Both the position numbers and the translations under genes were made by a program. The notes under the pieces were generated by a model. That model was not told the origin of the DNA. It worked only from the letters and a program-made list of their open reading frames with translations, and ran no database searches. Shown here in pieces: positions 46,720 through 56,367 of a stretch of 64,000 nt of DNA (its first letter is position 1; every line of letters begins with the position of its first letter). Origin of the DNA: Marinilabiliaceae bacterium JC040 (GTDB taxonomy: Bacteria > Bacteroidota > Bacteroidia > Bacteroidales > Marinifilaceae); contig SNAP01000002.1 of assembly GCA_022496785.1 (NCBI GenBank), positions 248,001 to 312,000 on the forward strand, written 5' to 3'.

Positions 46720-46753
46720 AAAAAAAGAGCCCTTCACAATAACGAAGGACTCC
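46720..46753 (-). terminator. Terminator after clpB
   Basis: Minus strand: GAGTCCTTC / GAAGGGCTC stem (one G-U pair), loop of about 9 bases, then seven T residues. Lies 33 bases past the clpB stop. Confidence 0.88.
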
Positions 46754-46785
46754 TAAATAAAAAATACTAATAAAAAAAACTTACA

Positions 46786-49377
46786 TTAACTATTTCTAAA
46801 AACTATTTGACCATCTTGGCCAATTATTTCTATAATATTATCTTTTGTTATTTCTCCTTTTAATATACTTACTGATAATTCATTAAGTATATATTTTTGA
46901 AGAATTCTCTTAACAGGTCTTGCTCCAAATTGAGGTTCATAAGATTTATCTGCTAAAATATCTAAAGCATTATCATCTATATCAATACTTATCTCTCTTT
47001 CTATCAACATCTTCTTGATTTTGTTGAATTGTAATCTAACAACCTTCTTAATATCCAAACGAGATAAAGGAGAGAAAACAATATTTTCATCTATTCTGTT
47101 TAGAAATTCTGGAGGTAATGTCTTTTTAAGTAAATCTGAAACCTCTGTATTCACTTTAGAAAGAATCTCATTCTTATTATCTGCACTTATTTCTAACATT
47201 CTGTTCATAATAAGATGAGAACCCAAATTAGAAGTCATTATAATTACTGTATTCTTAAAATCAACTGTTCTACCCTTATTATCGGTTAACCTTCCATCAT
47301 CTAGAACTTGCAATAATAAATTAAAAACATCAGGATGTGCTTTTTCTATCTCATCGAGTAATACAACAGAGTATGGTTTTCTTCTTACAGCTTCTGTTAA
47401 TTGACCTCCCTCATCGTATCCAATATATCCCGGAGGTGCTCCTATCAATCGTGAAACAGAATGTCTTTCTTGATATTCCGACATATCTATTCTAGTCATT
47501 TGATTTTCATCATCAAATAAATAATCAGCTAAACTTTTAGCAAGTTCTGTTTTTCCTACACCTGTTGTTCCTAGAAAAATAAATGAACCTATGGGCCTGT
47601 TTTCATCTTGTAATCCTGCTCTAGATCTCCTTATTGCATCAGAAACAGCTACTATTGCTTCATCTTGCCCTATAACCCTTTTGTGTAGTTCATCTTCTAA
47701 TTGCAAAAGTTTCATTCTCTCAGATTGCATCATCTTAGAAACAGGTATACCCGTCCATTTAGCAACTATATCTGCAATATCATCTGAATCTACTTCTTCT
47801 TTTATAATAGCATCATTTTTCTGATTATTCTTAAGTTGAATTTTAAGATTTTCAATCTCTTCTTCCAGACTTTTTAAAGAAGAATAACGAATTTCGGCAA
47901 CCTTAGCATAATCTCCCTCTCTCTCCGCTCTATCAGCTTCAAACTTTAAATTTTCTATTTCTTGCTTGCTATTCTGGATTTTATCAATTACCTCTTTTTC
48001 TAATTGCCATTTAGCTTTATATTTATTCTTTTCGTCTGTTAATTCAGAGATTTCTTTATTTAATCTATCAAGTTTAACATCATCCTTTTCTCTTGAAATA
48101 GCTAACTTCTCTATTTCTAATTGTTTTAATTTTCTCTCTAATTCATCAAGCTCTTCTGGTAAAGAATTAATCTCTATACGTAATTTTGCTGCTGCTTCAT
48201 CTACCAAATCAATTGCTTTATCTGGTAAAAATCTATCACTAATATATCTTTGAGAAAGATCTACTGCAGCAATTAATGCATCATCTTTAATTCTTACTTT
48301 ATGGTGAGTCTCATATTTCTCTTTTAAACCTCTTAAGATTGAGATTGTACTCAATTTATCTGGTTCATCAACCATCACTTTCTGGAATCTACGCTCCAAA
48401 GCTTTATCTTTCTCGAAATATTTTTGATATTCATCAAGAGTGGTAGCCCCTATAGCACGAAGATCTCCTCTGGCCAAAGCTGGTTTTAAGATGTTTGCTG
48501 CATCCATTGCTCCTTCTCCTTTTCCTGCTCCTACAAGTGTATGTATTTCATCTATAAATAGAATTACATCACCCTCTGAAGCTACAACATCTTTAACAAC
48601 CGATTTAAGCCTTTCTTCAAACTCCCCTTTATATTTTGCTCCTGCTACAAGAGCTCCCATATCTAATGAAAAAATTTGTTTCCCCTTTAAATTTTCAGGG
48701 ATATCACCACGAATTATTCTATGAGCCAAACCTTCTGCTATTGCTGTTTTACCTACTCCTGGCTCACCTATAAGAATAGGATTATTCTTTGTCCTTCTCG
48801 ATAATATTTGTAATATTCTTCTTATCTCATCATCTCTACCTATCACTGGATCTAGTTTACCATCTAAAGCCTTTTTATTTAGATTTATTGCAAAACGACC
48901 AAGTGCATCATAAGTATCCTCAGCTGTTTGAGAATCAACTTTTGAACCCTTTCTTAAATCTTCTATTGCTTTTATAAGTTCAGATTTTCTAAAACCAGCA
49001 TCCTTCATCATACTAGATACCTGATCTTTATTATCTAACAATGAAATTAGAATATGCTCAACTGATGTATAAGAATCTTGCATCTTATGTGCTATATTTT
49101 GAGCATTTTGTAATACTTTATTGCAGTCATTAGAAAGATATTCTTGACCTCCAGAAACTTTTGGATAAGAAGAGATAATGCTATCTAATACCGTTTTTAA
49201 ATGATTATTATTAATTCCCAGTTTATTAAAAATAAATGAGCACACATTATCACTACTATCAATTATTCCTTTTAGTAGATGTCCTGTCTCTACTACCTGT
49301 TGTCCACCACTACTTGTAAGCTGTATAGCTTTCTGAATGGACTCCTGTGCTTTAATTGTGAAATTATCAATATTCAT
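46786..49377 (-). CDS. clpB: ClpB protein disaggregase
   Basis: 863-residue AAA+ chaperone that resolves protein aggregates with DnaK. Clp N-domain (residues 1-145), AAA-1 with GEPGVGKTAIAEGLA and VILFIDEIHTLVGAG, the coiled-coil middle domain that distinguishes ClpB from ClpA/ClpC (about 400-530), AAA-2 with LGTTGVGKTELAKSLA, VVLLDEIEKAHPDVF, and the C-terminal D2-small domain. No ClpP-binding loop evident. Full length. A perfect inverted repeat and a -7 box lie upstream and a terminator downstream, so it forms its own transcript. Confidence 0.97.
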   Translation of the reverse strand: MNIDNFTIKAQESIQKAIQLTSSGGQQVVETGHLLKGIIDSSDNVCSFIFNKLGINNNHLKTVLDSIISSYPKVSGGQEYLSNDCNKVLQNAQNIAHKMQDSYTSVEHILISLLDNKDQVSSMMKDAGFRKSELIKAIEDLRKGSKVDSQTAEDTYDALGRFAINLNKKALDGKLDPVIGRDDEIRRILQILSRRTKNNPILIGEPGVGKTAIAEGLAHRIIRGDIPENLKGKQIFSLDMGALVAGAKYKGEFEERLKSVVKDVVASEGDVILFIDEIHTLVGAGKGEGAMDAANILKPALARGDLRAIGATTLDEYQKYFEKDKALERRFQKVMVDEPDKLSTISILRGLKEKYETHHKVRIKDDALIAAVDLSQRYISDRFLPDKAIDLVDEAAAKLRIEINSLPEELDELERKLKQLEIEKLAISREKDDVKLDRLNKEISELTDEKNKYKAKWQLEKEVIDKIQNSKQEIENLKFEADRAEREGDYAKVAEIRYSSLKSLEEEIENLKIQLKNNQKNDAIIKEEVDSDDIADIVAKWTGIPVSKMMQSERMKLLQLEDELHKRVIGQDEAIVAVSDAIRRSRAGLQDENRPIGSFIFLGTTGVGKTELAKSLADYLFDDENQMTRIDMSEYQERHSVSRLIGAPPGYIGYDEGGQLTEAVRRKPYSVVLLDEIEKAHPDVFNLLLQVLDDGRLTDNKGRTVDFKNTVIIMTSNLGSHLIMNRMLEISADNKNEILSKVNTEVSDLLKKTLPPEFLNRIDENIVFSPLSRLDIKKVVRLQFNKIKKMLIEREISIDIDDNALDILADKSYEPQFGARPVKRILQKYILNELSVSILKGEITKDNIIEIIGQDGQIVFRNS

Positions 49378-49450
49378 AATTGTAATGTTTTATTTACAAT
49401 ACTCTTCTATCAATTGATATGCCACAAATTATACACTATAATATTTATGC

Positions 49451-49489
49451 AATTTTGTCAGAGTTAAGCAAAAACAGACTGACAAAATT
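49451..49489. promoter_or_regulatory. Perfect inverted repeat upstream of clpB
   Basis: AATTTTGTCAG (49451-49461) and CTGACAAAATT (49479-49489), exact 11-base arms separated by 17 bases. The right arm overlaps the clpB -7 box. Candidate operator for a heat-shock regulator; it matches neither CIRCE nor the CtsR repeat. Confidence 0.6.
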
Positions 49490-49490
49490 A
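49483..49490 (-). promoter_or_regulatory. -7 box (TAATTTTG) candidate for clpB
   Basis: Exact TAnnTTTG on the minus strand within the right arm of the inverted repeat, about 105 bases before the ATG at 49377. No clear -33 element. Confidence 0.45.
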
Positions 49491-49565
49491 CAGTTTATTT
49501 AAAACTTGTAAATTATTAAATAAAAAAAATCTGCTAAAGCAATTTATAATTCTAAAAAAGTAAAC

Positions 49566-49573
49566 TATATTTG
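49566..49573 (+). promoter_or_regulatory. -7 box (TATATTTG) of the fluoride-riboswitch transcript
   Basis: Exact TAnnTTTG; initiation would fall near 49579, immediately before the riboswitch aptamer. Confidence 0.6.
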
Positions 49574-49581
49574 CACCAAGA

Positions 49582-49673
49582 AAGGAAATGGAGTCTTCCT
49601 TCCCCGAACTGCCATGAGCTAATGACTCCTACGATAAACTGTAATATTAACCATCATTGCAGTCTTTGTAGGA
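49582..49673 (+). promoter_or_regulatory. Fluoride (crcB) riboswitch
   Basis: The aptamer (49582-49634) follows the crcB-motif layout: GGAAATGGAGTCTTCC first helix with the ATGG core, CGAACTGCC, and the hallmark GCTAATGACTCCTAC. The ACTCCTAC end can instead pair with GTAGGA at 49668-49673, which gives a plausible expression platform. Sits directly upstream of the cation:proton antiporter gene, a class of gene that known fluoride riboswitches control. Confidence 0.88.
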
Positions 49674-49714
49674 TTATATATAGCAAAGAAATGTAATGGG
49701 AAAAATTGAAGGAA

Positions 49715-50950
49715 ATGAACATAAGTATTGCATTAACTTTTCTTTTAGGAATGCTTTTAGCTTTTTTATCGAAAAAAGTAAAACTACCAACTCTAGTTGG
49801 TATGTTGTTAACGGGTATTATTCTTGGCCCGTATGGATTAAATCAATTAACATCTTCTTTATTAGGAATTTCTGTAGATCTAAGGCAAATTGCTTTAGTC
49901 ATTATTCTTATGCGAGCTGGTTTAGCTCTTGACATTAGTGAATTAAAAAGAGCTGGTAGACCTGCTTTATTGTTATGTTTTCTACCTGCATGTTGCGAAA
50001 TGTTAGGTGTTACCCTTATAGCACCATCACTATTAGGAATTTCAACACTTGAAGCTGCAACTATAGGATCGATAGTAGCTGCTGTCTCCCCAGCTGTTAT
50101 AGTACCTAAGATGCTTAGGTTAATGAAAGAAGGATATGGAACTCAGAAATCAATTCCACAATTTATTATGGCTGGTGGTTCAGTAGATGATGTTTTTGTA
50201 ATTGTTATATTCACTGTATTAACTAGTCTTTTAATGGGAAAAGAAGTCTCTGCCGTGAGTTTTCTCCATATTCCTATATCTATAATAGTTGGTTTGCTTG
50301 TAGGTATATTATCTGGATATTTAATAATTCAATTTTTCAGAAAATTCAATATGAGTGATACATCAAAAGTAATTTTACTACTATCAGTATCATTTATTCT
50401 TTTAGGCTTAGAAAAAGAGATTAAAGATATTATACCAATGTCTGGATTATTGGCTATAATGAGTGTTGGTATAATGATATATAAACAAGATAAATCTCTA
50501 GCACCAAAACTATCGTCTAAATTTAGTCAACTATGGATAGCAGCAGAAATCATTCTTTTTGTTTTAGTTGGTGCTGATGTTAATATAGACTATGCCCTTG
50601 CATCTGGATTAAATGCCATATTTGTTGTATTAGGAGGTCTTGTTTTTAGAATGATAGGTGTATATTTGTGCGTTATTGGAACTAAGCTTAATAATAAAGA
50701 AAGATTATTTTGTATGATTGCATACACTCCAAAAGCCACTGTACAAGCTGCAATAGGTTCTTTACCACTAGCTTGGGGTTTAGAATGTGGAAATATCGCC
50801 TTAACAGTAGCGGTATTAGCTATTCTAATTACTGCACCTTTAGGAGCTTTTGGTATAGAGATGACTTACAAGAAACTTCTTAGAAACAGTGGTGAAATTA
50901 AACTTTCTGATACTCAAAAAGAAGAAGAAGAAGCTTTTTCAATGAATTAA
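49715..50950 (+). CDS. Cation:proton antiporter (CPA family) under fluoride riboswitch
   Basis: 411-residue membrane protein with about 12 helices, of the Na+/H+ exchanger type (SIALTFLLGMLLAFLSKKVKLPTLVGML..., ILGPYGLNQL, VVAAVSPAVIVPKMLRL, AGGSVDDVFVIVIFTVL with the SVDD ion-site pair, TPKATVQAAIGSLPLAWG). Start at ATG 49715 (MNISIALTF), not at the TTG three codons earlier. The upstream riboswitch implies induction by fluoride, so the protein likely helps fluoride resistance by moving ions or acting as an exporter. No crcB/fluc or eriC gene is adjacent. Confidence 0.9.
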   Translation: MNISIALTFLLGMLLAFLSKKVKLPTLVGMLLTGIILGPYGLNQLTSSLLGISVDLRQIALVIILMRAGLALDISELKRAGRPALLLCFLPACCEMLGVTLIAPSLLGISTLEAATIGSIVAAVSPAVIVPKMLRLMKEGYGTQKSIPQFIMAGGSVDDVFVIVIFTVLTSLLMGKEVSAVSFLHIPISIIVGLLVGILSGYLIIQFFRKFNMSDTSKVILLLSVSFILLGLEKEIKDIIPMSGLLAIMSVGIMIYKQDKSLAPKLSSKFSQLWIAAEIILFVLVGADVNIDYALASGLNAIFVVLGGLVFRMIGVYLCVIGTKLNNKERLFCMIAYTPKATVQAAIGSLPLAWGLECGNIALTVAVLAILITAPLGAFGIEMTYKKLLRNSGEIKLSDTQKEEEEAFSMN

Positions 50951-51058
50951 TAAACAGTAGTTTTAATGGTTTAATATTTAAATTTTATTAAATTCGTATT
51001 ATACTTTAGATACTGAAATAAAAATAATAAAAAGAGAGATAATAAAAGCTTATATAGA

Positions 51059-53176
51059 ATGATAGAAAATACAGAATTAGAACTTGCTAATAAATTTGTA
51101 AAAGAAACAAACAGAAATATATTTCTTACAGGAAAAGCAGGAACAGGAAAAACTACATTCTTAAAAAATCTTAGGCTACACTCTCACAAAAGGATGATTG
51201 TTGTTGCTCCAACTGGTATTGCAGCTATCAATGCAGAAGGAGTAACAATACATTCTTTTTTTCAACTTCCATTTGCCCCCACCATTCCTTATAGACTTTC
51301 AGGTGTAAAACCTGATGTTGTTAAGATTAATAAGACTAAAGTAAAGATTATTAAATCTCTCGATCTTTTAATAATTGATGAAGTTAGTATGGTTAGAGCA
51401 GATACTTTGGATGCTATAGATACTATTCTTAAATTGTTTAGAAATCCTGATAAACCTTTTGGGGGAGTACAAGTTTTAATGATTGGTGATATACTTCAAC
51501 TTGCACCAATAATAAAAGAAGATGAATGGCATATTTTAAGAAAATACTATAATGGAATCTATTTCTTTAACAGTCTTGCTTATAGTGAAGCTAATCCAAT
51601 ATATATAGAATTAAAACATATTTACCGTCAAGATAATGCCGATTTTATAGAAATTCTTAATAAAGTAAGAAACAAGACTTTAGATCAAAATTCATTAGAA
51701 ATTTTAAATTCAAGATATAAACCAAATTTTAAACCTCCGAAGAATAGTGATTATATAAATCTTACTACTCATAATAATAATGCTCAAAGAATTAATGATA
51801 TAGAACTAGAATCTATAAATTCTAAAACATATAAATTTACAGCAAGTTTAACGGGTGATTTTAATGAACATTTATATCCTACAGATTTTCAATTAAAACT
51901 GAAAGTTGGTGCACAAGTAATGTTTATAAAAAATGATAGCAGCCACGATAAATTATACTATAACGGTAAAATTGGTAAAATTTCTAAACTAAATGATACA
52001 AGTATATGGGTTATTTGTAGTGATAGTAAAAGAGCTATTGAAGTAAAAAAAGAACATTGGGATAATGCGAAATATTCCTTAGACAAGGAAACTAACGAAA
52101 TAAAAGAAGAGGTGATTGGAACTTTTACTCAATATCCACTTCGTTTAGCTTGGGCTATTACAATTCATAAGAGTCAAGGACTTACATTCGATAAAGCTAT
52201 TATTGATACAGAAGCTGCTTTTGCTCATGGTCAGACATATGTTGCTTTAAGTAGGTGTAGAACTTTAGAAGGGATTGTACTTTCTAGTCCTATAGCCATG
52301 AAATCAATTATTTTCGATAAATCTATTTCACAATTTAATGAACAAGCAAAAGAATTAAGTCCAGATAATAAAGATTATACAAGCTCAAAGAGACAATATG
52401 AACTATCTTTAATTCAGGAATTATTTAATTATAAAAATGCTGCTCATTTTCTATCTATTTGTATTCATATATTACAACAGAACGACCATAATATTAATGG
52501 GAACATGCTAGAATCTATGAATTTGATATACGATAATATAATTAATAAGTATGTCCCTATAGGAAATAAATTTGCTTCACAAGTGAATTCACTATTTACA
52601 AAAGAATTAGATGAGAATAAAACTCTTCAAGAAAGAATTAATAAAGCTTGTACATATTTCTTAGAAAATAGTAGAAAAGAATTAAGTAACAAAATAAAGA
52701 ATATTCATTTTACTTGCGATAATGTTACAATAGGTTCAAAAGTAAAAGAATTATATAAAAAGATATTAGAAATAATACTTGTAAAAGAAGCATGCTACGA
52801 AGAGTGCATTTCAGGATTTGATATAGATGAATATCTTAAAGTAAAAGCAAATAAACTAATAGAACTAGAAGACAAAAAAGTAAAATTTGCAGAACCTTCT
52901 ATAGCTGGTAAATGTGATCATCCTGAACTCTACGAAATATTGAAAGAGTGGAGAGCTAAACGAGCTAAAGAGCTCGATTTAAGAGCTTATAATATCATTA
53001 GTAATAAAATGATGTTAGATCTTTCACAAATTCTTCCTCAGACAGCTACAGAACTTAAATTGGTTAAAGGCCTTGGAGTTAAAAGAATACAAAATTATGG
53101 AAATGATATTTTAAATATTATTTCAAGATATAGAAAAGATAAAGATATTAGTGGAACACAATATTCTATTCTTTAG
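51059..53176 (+). CDS. PIF1-like superfamily 1B helicase with HRDC-type C-terminus
   Basis: 705-residue helicase. Walker A GKAGTGKTTFLKNL, Walker B LLIIDEVSMVRADTLDAID, motif with GDILQLAPI, HIYRQDNADFIEILN, and C-terminal motif WAITIHKSQGLTFDKAIID with VALSRCRTLEGIVL, all as in PIF1/RecD-like enzymes. The last 80 residues look like an HRDC domain (ELYEILKEWRAKRAKELDLR, LPQTATELKLVKGLGVKRIQNYG). Probable DNA helicase. The last 11 bases overlap the convergent TRIC gene. Confidence 0.9.
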   Translation: MIENTELELANKFVKETNRNIFLTGKAGTGKTTFLKNLRLHSHKRMIVVAPTGIAAINAEGVTIHSFFQLPFAPTIPYRLSGVKPDVVKINKTKVKIIKSLDLLIIDEVSMVRADTLDAIDTILKLFRNPDKPFGGVQVLMIGDILQLAPIIKEDEWHILRKYYNGIYFFNSLAYSEANPIYIELKHIYRQDNADFIEILNKVRNKTLDQNSLEILNSRYKPNFKPPKNSDYINLTTHNNNAQRINDIELESINSKTYKFTASLTGDFNEHLYPTDFQLKLKVGAQVMFIKNDSSHDKLYYNGKIGKISKLNDTSIWVICSDSKRAIEVKKEHWDNAKYSLDKETNEIKEEVIGTFTQYPLRLAWAITIHKSQGLTFDKAIIDTEAAFAHGQTYVALSRCRTLEGIVLSSPIAMKSIIFDKSISQFNEQAKELSPDNKDYTSSKRQYELSLIQELFNYKNAAHFLSICIHILQQNDHNINGNMLESMNLIYDNIINKYVPIGNKFASQVNSLFTKELDENKTLQERINKACTYFLENSRKELSNKIKNIHFTCDNVTIGSKVKELYKKILEIILVKEACYEECISGFDIDEYLKVKANKLIELEDKKVKFAEPSIAGKCDHPELYEILKEWRAKRAKELDLRAYNIISNKMMLDLSQILPQTATELKLVKGLGVKRIQNYGNDILNIISRYRKDKDISGTQYSIL

Positions 53177-53891
53177 TTCTTTTTAATGCTTTTTTATGTA
53201 TTCTTTTGCGTCTTCTTTGTCCTGAAGAAATTGTTGGTAACTGAACTCTAAAATAAATAGCAGAGAAACGTACTGCAATAATTACAAGTATTGTTAAAAC
53301 AATATTCACACTTCTATCACAATCAAAGGCATATAAAATAAGGAATAATCCTGAACCCAAAATACATGCTGTTGCATATATTTCTTTTCTAAAGATTACA
53401 GGAACATCATTTACAAAAGTGTCTCTAAGTACTCCACCAAATACAGCTGTAGATACCCCCATCATAACAGCTACAATAGGATGGAATCCAAGCGCTAATG
53501 TTTTTTCTAGTCCTATTATTGTAAAAACTCCTATTCCTATAGTATCGAACAGAAATAGTGTTTTCTTTAATTTCATTACAGAATTTTTGAATATAAAAGT
53601 AAGAATTACAGCTAGTGTTATTACTGCAATATATGCCATATCTATTGTCCAAAAAACAGGAGTTGCACCTAAAAGAGTATCTCTAATAGTACCACCACCA
53701 AAAGCAGTAATTGAAGCAGCAAATAATGCTCCAAATAAATCTAGCTTTTTCCTAGCAGCAGCGAGGGTTCCAGATATAGCAAATACAAATGTTCCAATTA
53801 AATCGCAAACATAGATTATATCAGACCCTAAAAGGTCTATAAAATGTTTAATATCAAGACTTAACAAGTCGTAAAATTCTGCTATATTCAT
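53166..53891 (-). CDS. TRIC-type (YicG/UPF0126) cation channel protein
   Basis: 241-residue membrane protein built of two inverted three-helix repeats, each with the family glycine motif: AFGGGTIRDTLLG and VFGGVLRDTFVNDVP. About seven membrane helices. Prokaryotic TRIC proteins form homotrimeric K+-permeable channels. The basic C-terminal tail (RRRKRIHKKALKRTKE) would face the cytoplasm. Alone, convergent with the helicase gene. Confidence 0.92.
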   Translation of the reverse strand: MNIAEFYDLLSLDIKHFIDLLGSDIIYVCDLIGTFVFAISGTLAAARKKLDLFGALFAASITAFGGGTIRDTLLGATPVFWTIDMAYIAVITLAVILTFIFKNSVMKLKKTLFLFDTIGIGVFTIIGLEKTLALGFHPIVAVMMGVSTAVFGGVLRDTFVNDVPVIFRKEIYATACILGSGLFLILYAFDCDRSVNIVLTILVIIAVRFSAIYFRVQLPTISSGQRRRKRIHKKALKRTKE

Positions 53892-53975
53892 GGTCTAAAA
53901 ATTTTGTGCAAATATATAGCTTTATTTGAATTATAAAGCAATATACAACAATTATTAATAGGAGTTTTACAGACT

Positions 53976-56336
53976 TTATTTTACTTTAAATAATCTTTGC
54001 AATTCTTGACCTTTTCCATCTACAATTGTTAATATATGTTTCCCTTTTTGTATTCTTACTTCTTTTATATGATCACCTATTGTTGTTCCTATGTATTCTT
54101 TGTCAATATACCAATGGATAGGAGTATTTCTACTAGAATGTACTGCTTCGAATACTAAAAATCCTTTCTTTCCTCCCATCAATCTAGGAATAAAGAGTGA
54201 TGCATTAGGTTCTGGATATATAATATCCATTTTCGAAGAATTATTCTCTTTACAATCGTATCTATATGGAGGTAAACTTTCATATGATGGGTCTACTTTC
54301 TTATAAAAATATTCCATGACTGGTGGTAATACAAAATACGATTTAGTACACATATTCGAGATACTCTCACACTTACTATTAACTCTATATTTCTTATCAG
54401 GACTTAGTTTATATTCCCTGCAATAAGGACATAATTCTGTCTTTAATCCAGATTTCATTGCCCATATAGTATCTTTGATTTTACAATATCGAGATGCTCT
54501 ATATCCACTCTTAGTACATATTTCCATTTTCACCATCTCATCTGTAGGTTGTTCATACCATTCTTTAGAAGGTAAACTATTAAAAACATCAAACATAAGA
54601 GGAGCTGCAGATTTTGCTCCTAATAAACCAGCTCTTCCCTCTCCATCGGCATTTCCTGCCCAAACACCTACTATATAGTTTTTATTTATTCCTACTGCCC
54701 ATGCATCTCTAAAACCAAAACTAGTTCCTGTTTTCCACGATATTTTATTAGCAGATAAAAAAGAATCCCAACCTGTTTCTTGTTCTGGACGTTTTACTTT
54801 TAAAAGTGCCTTGTAGGTAAGATAAATTGCTGAAGCAGATATTATTGGTTTAGTCTGTAATTCTTCTTTTATATTTTCTTTTTCTGATAATATATAGTCT
54901 AATTTAGAATACTCATTTTTATAATAATTCCCATCATCTTCATTATAATGAATTAAACATGATGACATACCTAGGTATGCAGATACTACATCTTCGAGAC
55001 TTACTTCTGCTCCTCCTAATATAAGTGATAATCCATAATTATCTGCACCTCTATTGATAGTTGAAAATCCTAATCTATTAAGATATTTATAAAAAATGTT
55101 ATAAGATATCATTTGTAACATCTTCACAGATGGTATATTAAGTGAACGAGCTAAAGCATCACTTGCTTTTACAGCACCATCATATCTTAATGAATAGTTT
55201 TTAGGAGTATAAGAACCGAAATTTGTTGGTATATCTGCTACTATTGTTGTTGGAAGAATATACCCCTCATCTTGAAGAATTGCATATAAAAATGGTTTCA
55301 AAATACTACCTGAACTTCTAGCAGAACTGATAATATCAACCATATTACCATTATTATGACCTTTGGTTGATTTCGAATTACCTATATATGCAATTACTTT
55401 CTTAGTATGTATATCAACAACAAGACAAGCCATATTATTCACTCCATTTGCTTGTAGTATTTTTGAGTGCTCATTTAATAAACGATTAATAATCTTTTGA
55501 TATTCTATATCTATAGAAGTATTTACAACATTCTCTTCTCTTTCCTTTGAAGCCCTCTCTAACAAATGAGGTGCTATATGAGGAAAAGAATAGACTTTCT
55601 TGTCAATAATCTCTTCCTTAGAAAGGCTGCAAGTTAAAGAGTCTATTATACCTTTTTTATACATCTTATTCAATAAGAAATCTCTTTTCTTTTTTAGTAT
55701 ATCAGTATTTTTCCCTGGATATATTAAAGAAGGAGCATTCGGTAATACTGCTAATAAAGCTGCTTCTGCCCATGATAAATCAAGAGGTCGTCTATGAAAA
55801 TATTTCCATGAAGCAGATTCCAATCCAACAATATTTCCTCCAAATGGTGTGTTTTCTGCATATAGTTTTAATATCTCTTCTTTGGAATAAGATAGTTCTA
55901 ATCTTGTTGCAAGTATCATCTCTACCAATTTCTCTCCTATTGTTCTTGATTTATTTCCTCTTGAGAGTCTAATAACTTGCATACTAATTGTAGAGGCTCC
56001 ACTAATAATCTTTCCTCGCTTAATATATTGAAATAAAGCTCTAAAAAGCGAAACAGGATTTACTCCTAAGTGATAATAGAAATATTCATCTTCAAAACAC
56101 AATAAAGCCTTTTTATATTTATCTGGTATTGTAGTTTGAAGAGGTAATCTCCATTGTTCATCACTGGCTAACTTAACTCCTAATATATTCTTATTTCTAT
56201 CAAGTAATATAGTAGATTTTGGATTTTTGAAAAGAGGTTGTGGCAATGACTGCCAGAATAATATAAATAGAAATAAAGAGGATACTATTAAGATCCTCTT
56301 TATTAATTTTCTTTTATTTGATAGTTTGAAATTCAC
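53976..56336 (-). CDS. pbpC: Penicillin-binding protein 1C
   Basis: 786-residue bifunctional PBP. Membrane anchor (about residues 12-27), transglycosylase domain (LLCFEDEYFYYHLGVNPVSL, ISGASTISMQVIRLSRG), transpeptidase domain with SARSSGSILKPFLYA (SxxK), SLN, and WKTGTSFGFRDAW (KTG box), and the PBP1C-specific C-terminal domain (from about residue 690). It builds or repairs peptidoglycan in the periplasm. Directly follows the alpha-2-macroglobulin gene on the same strand (31-base gap), the classical yfhM-pbpC arrangement. Confidence 0.95.
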   Translation of the reverse strand: MNFKLSNKRKLIKRILIVSSLFLFILFWQSLPQPLFKNPKSTILLDRNKNILGVKLASDEQWRLPLQTTIPDKYKKALLCFEDEYFYYHLGVNPVSLFRALFQYIKRGKIISGASTISMQVIRLSRGNKSRTIGEKLVEMILATRLELSYSKEEILKLYAENTPFGGNIVGLESASWKYFHRRPLDLSWAEAALLAVLPNAPSLIYPGKNTDILKKKRDFLLNKMYKKGIIDSLTCSLSKEEIIDKKVYSFPHIAPHLLERASKEREENVVNTSIDIEYQKIINRLLNEHSKILQANGVNNMACLVVDIHTKKVIAYIGNSKSTKGHNNGNMVDIISSARSSGSILKPFLYAILQDEGYILPTTIVADIPTNFGSYTPKNYSLRYDGAVKASDALARSLNIPSVKMLQMISYNIFYKYLNRLGFSTINRGADNYGLSLILGGAEVSLEDVVSAYLGMSSCLIHYNEDDGNYYKNEYSKLDYILSEKENIKEELQTKPIISASAIYLTYKALLKVKRPEQETGWDSFLSANKISWKTGTSFGFRDAWAVGINKNYIVGVWAGNADGEGRAGLLGAKSAAPLMFDVFNSLPSKEWYEQPTDEMVKMEICTKSGYRASRYCKIKDTIWAMKSGLKTELCPYCREYKLSPDKKYRVNSKCESISNMCTKSYFVLPPVMEYFYKKVDPSYESLPPYRYDCKENNSSKMDIIYPEPNASLFIPRLMGGKKGFLVFEAVHSSRNTPIHWYIDKEYIGTTIGDHIKEVRIQKGKHILTIVDGKGQELQRLFKVK

Positions 56337-56367
56337 AAACTTTTATTTTTTATTTAAAAATAGATTA

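Noticed and set aside
49378-49450. CIRCE or CtsR element upstream of clpB
   Set aside because: No TTAGCACTC-N9-GAGTGCTAA or GGTCAAA heptad repeats; only the unrelated inverted repeat at 49451-49489.
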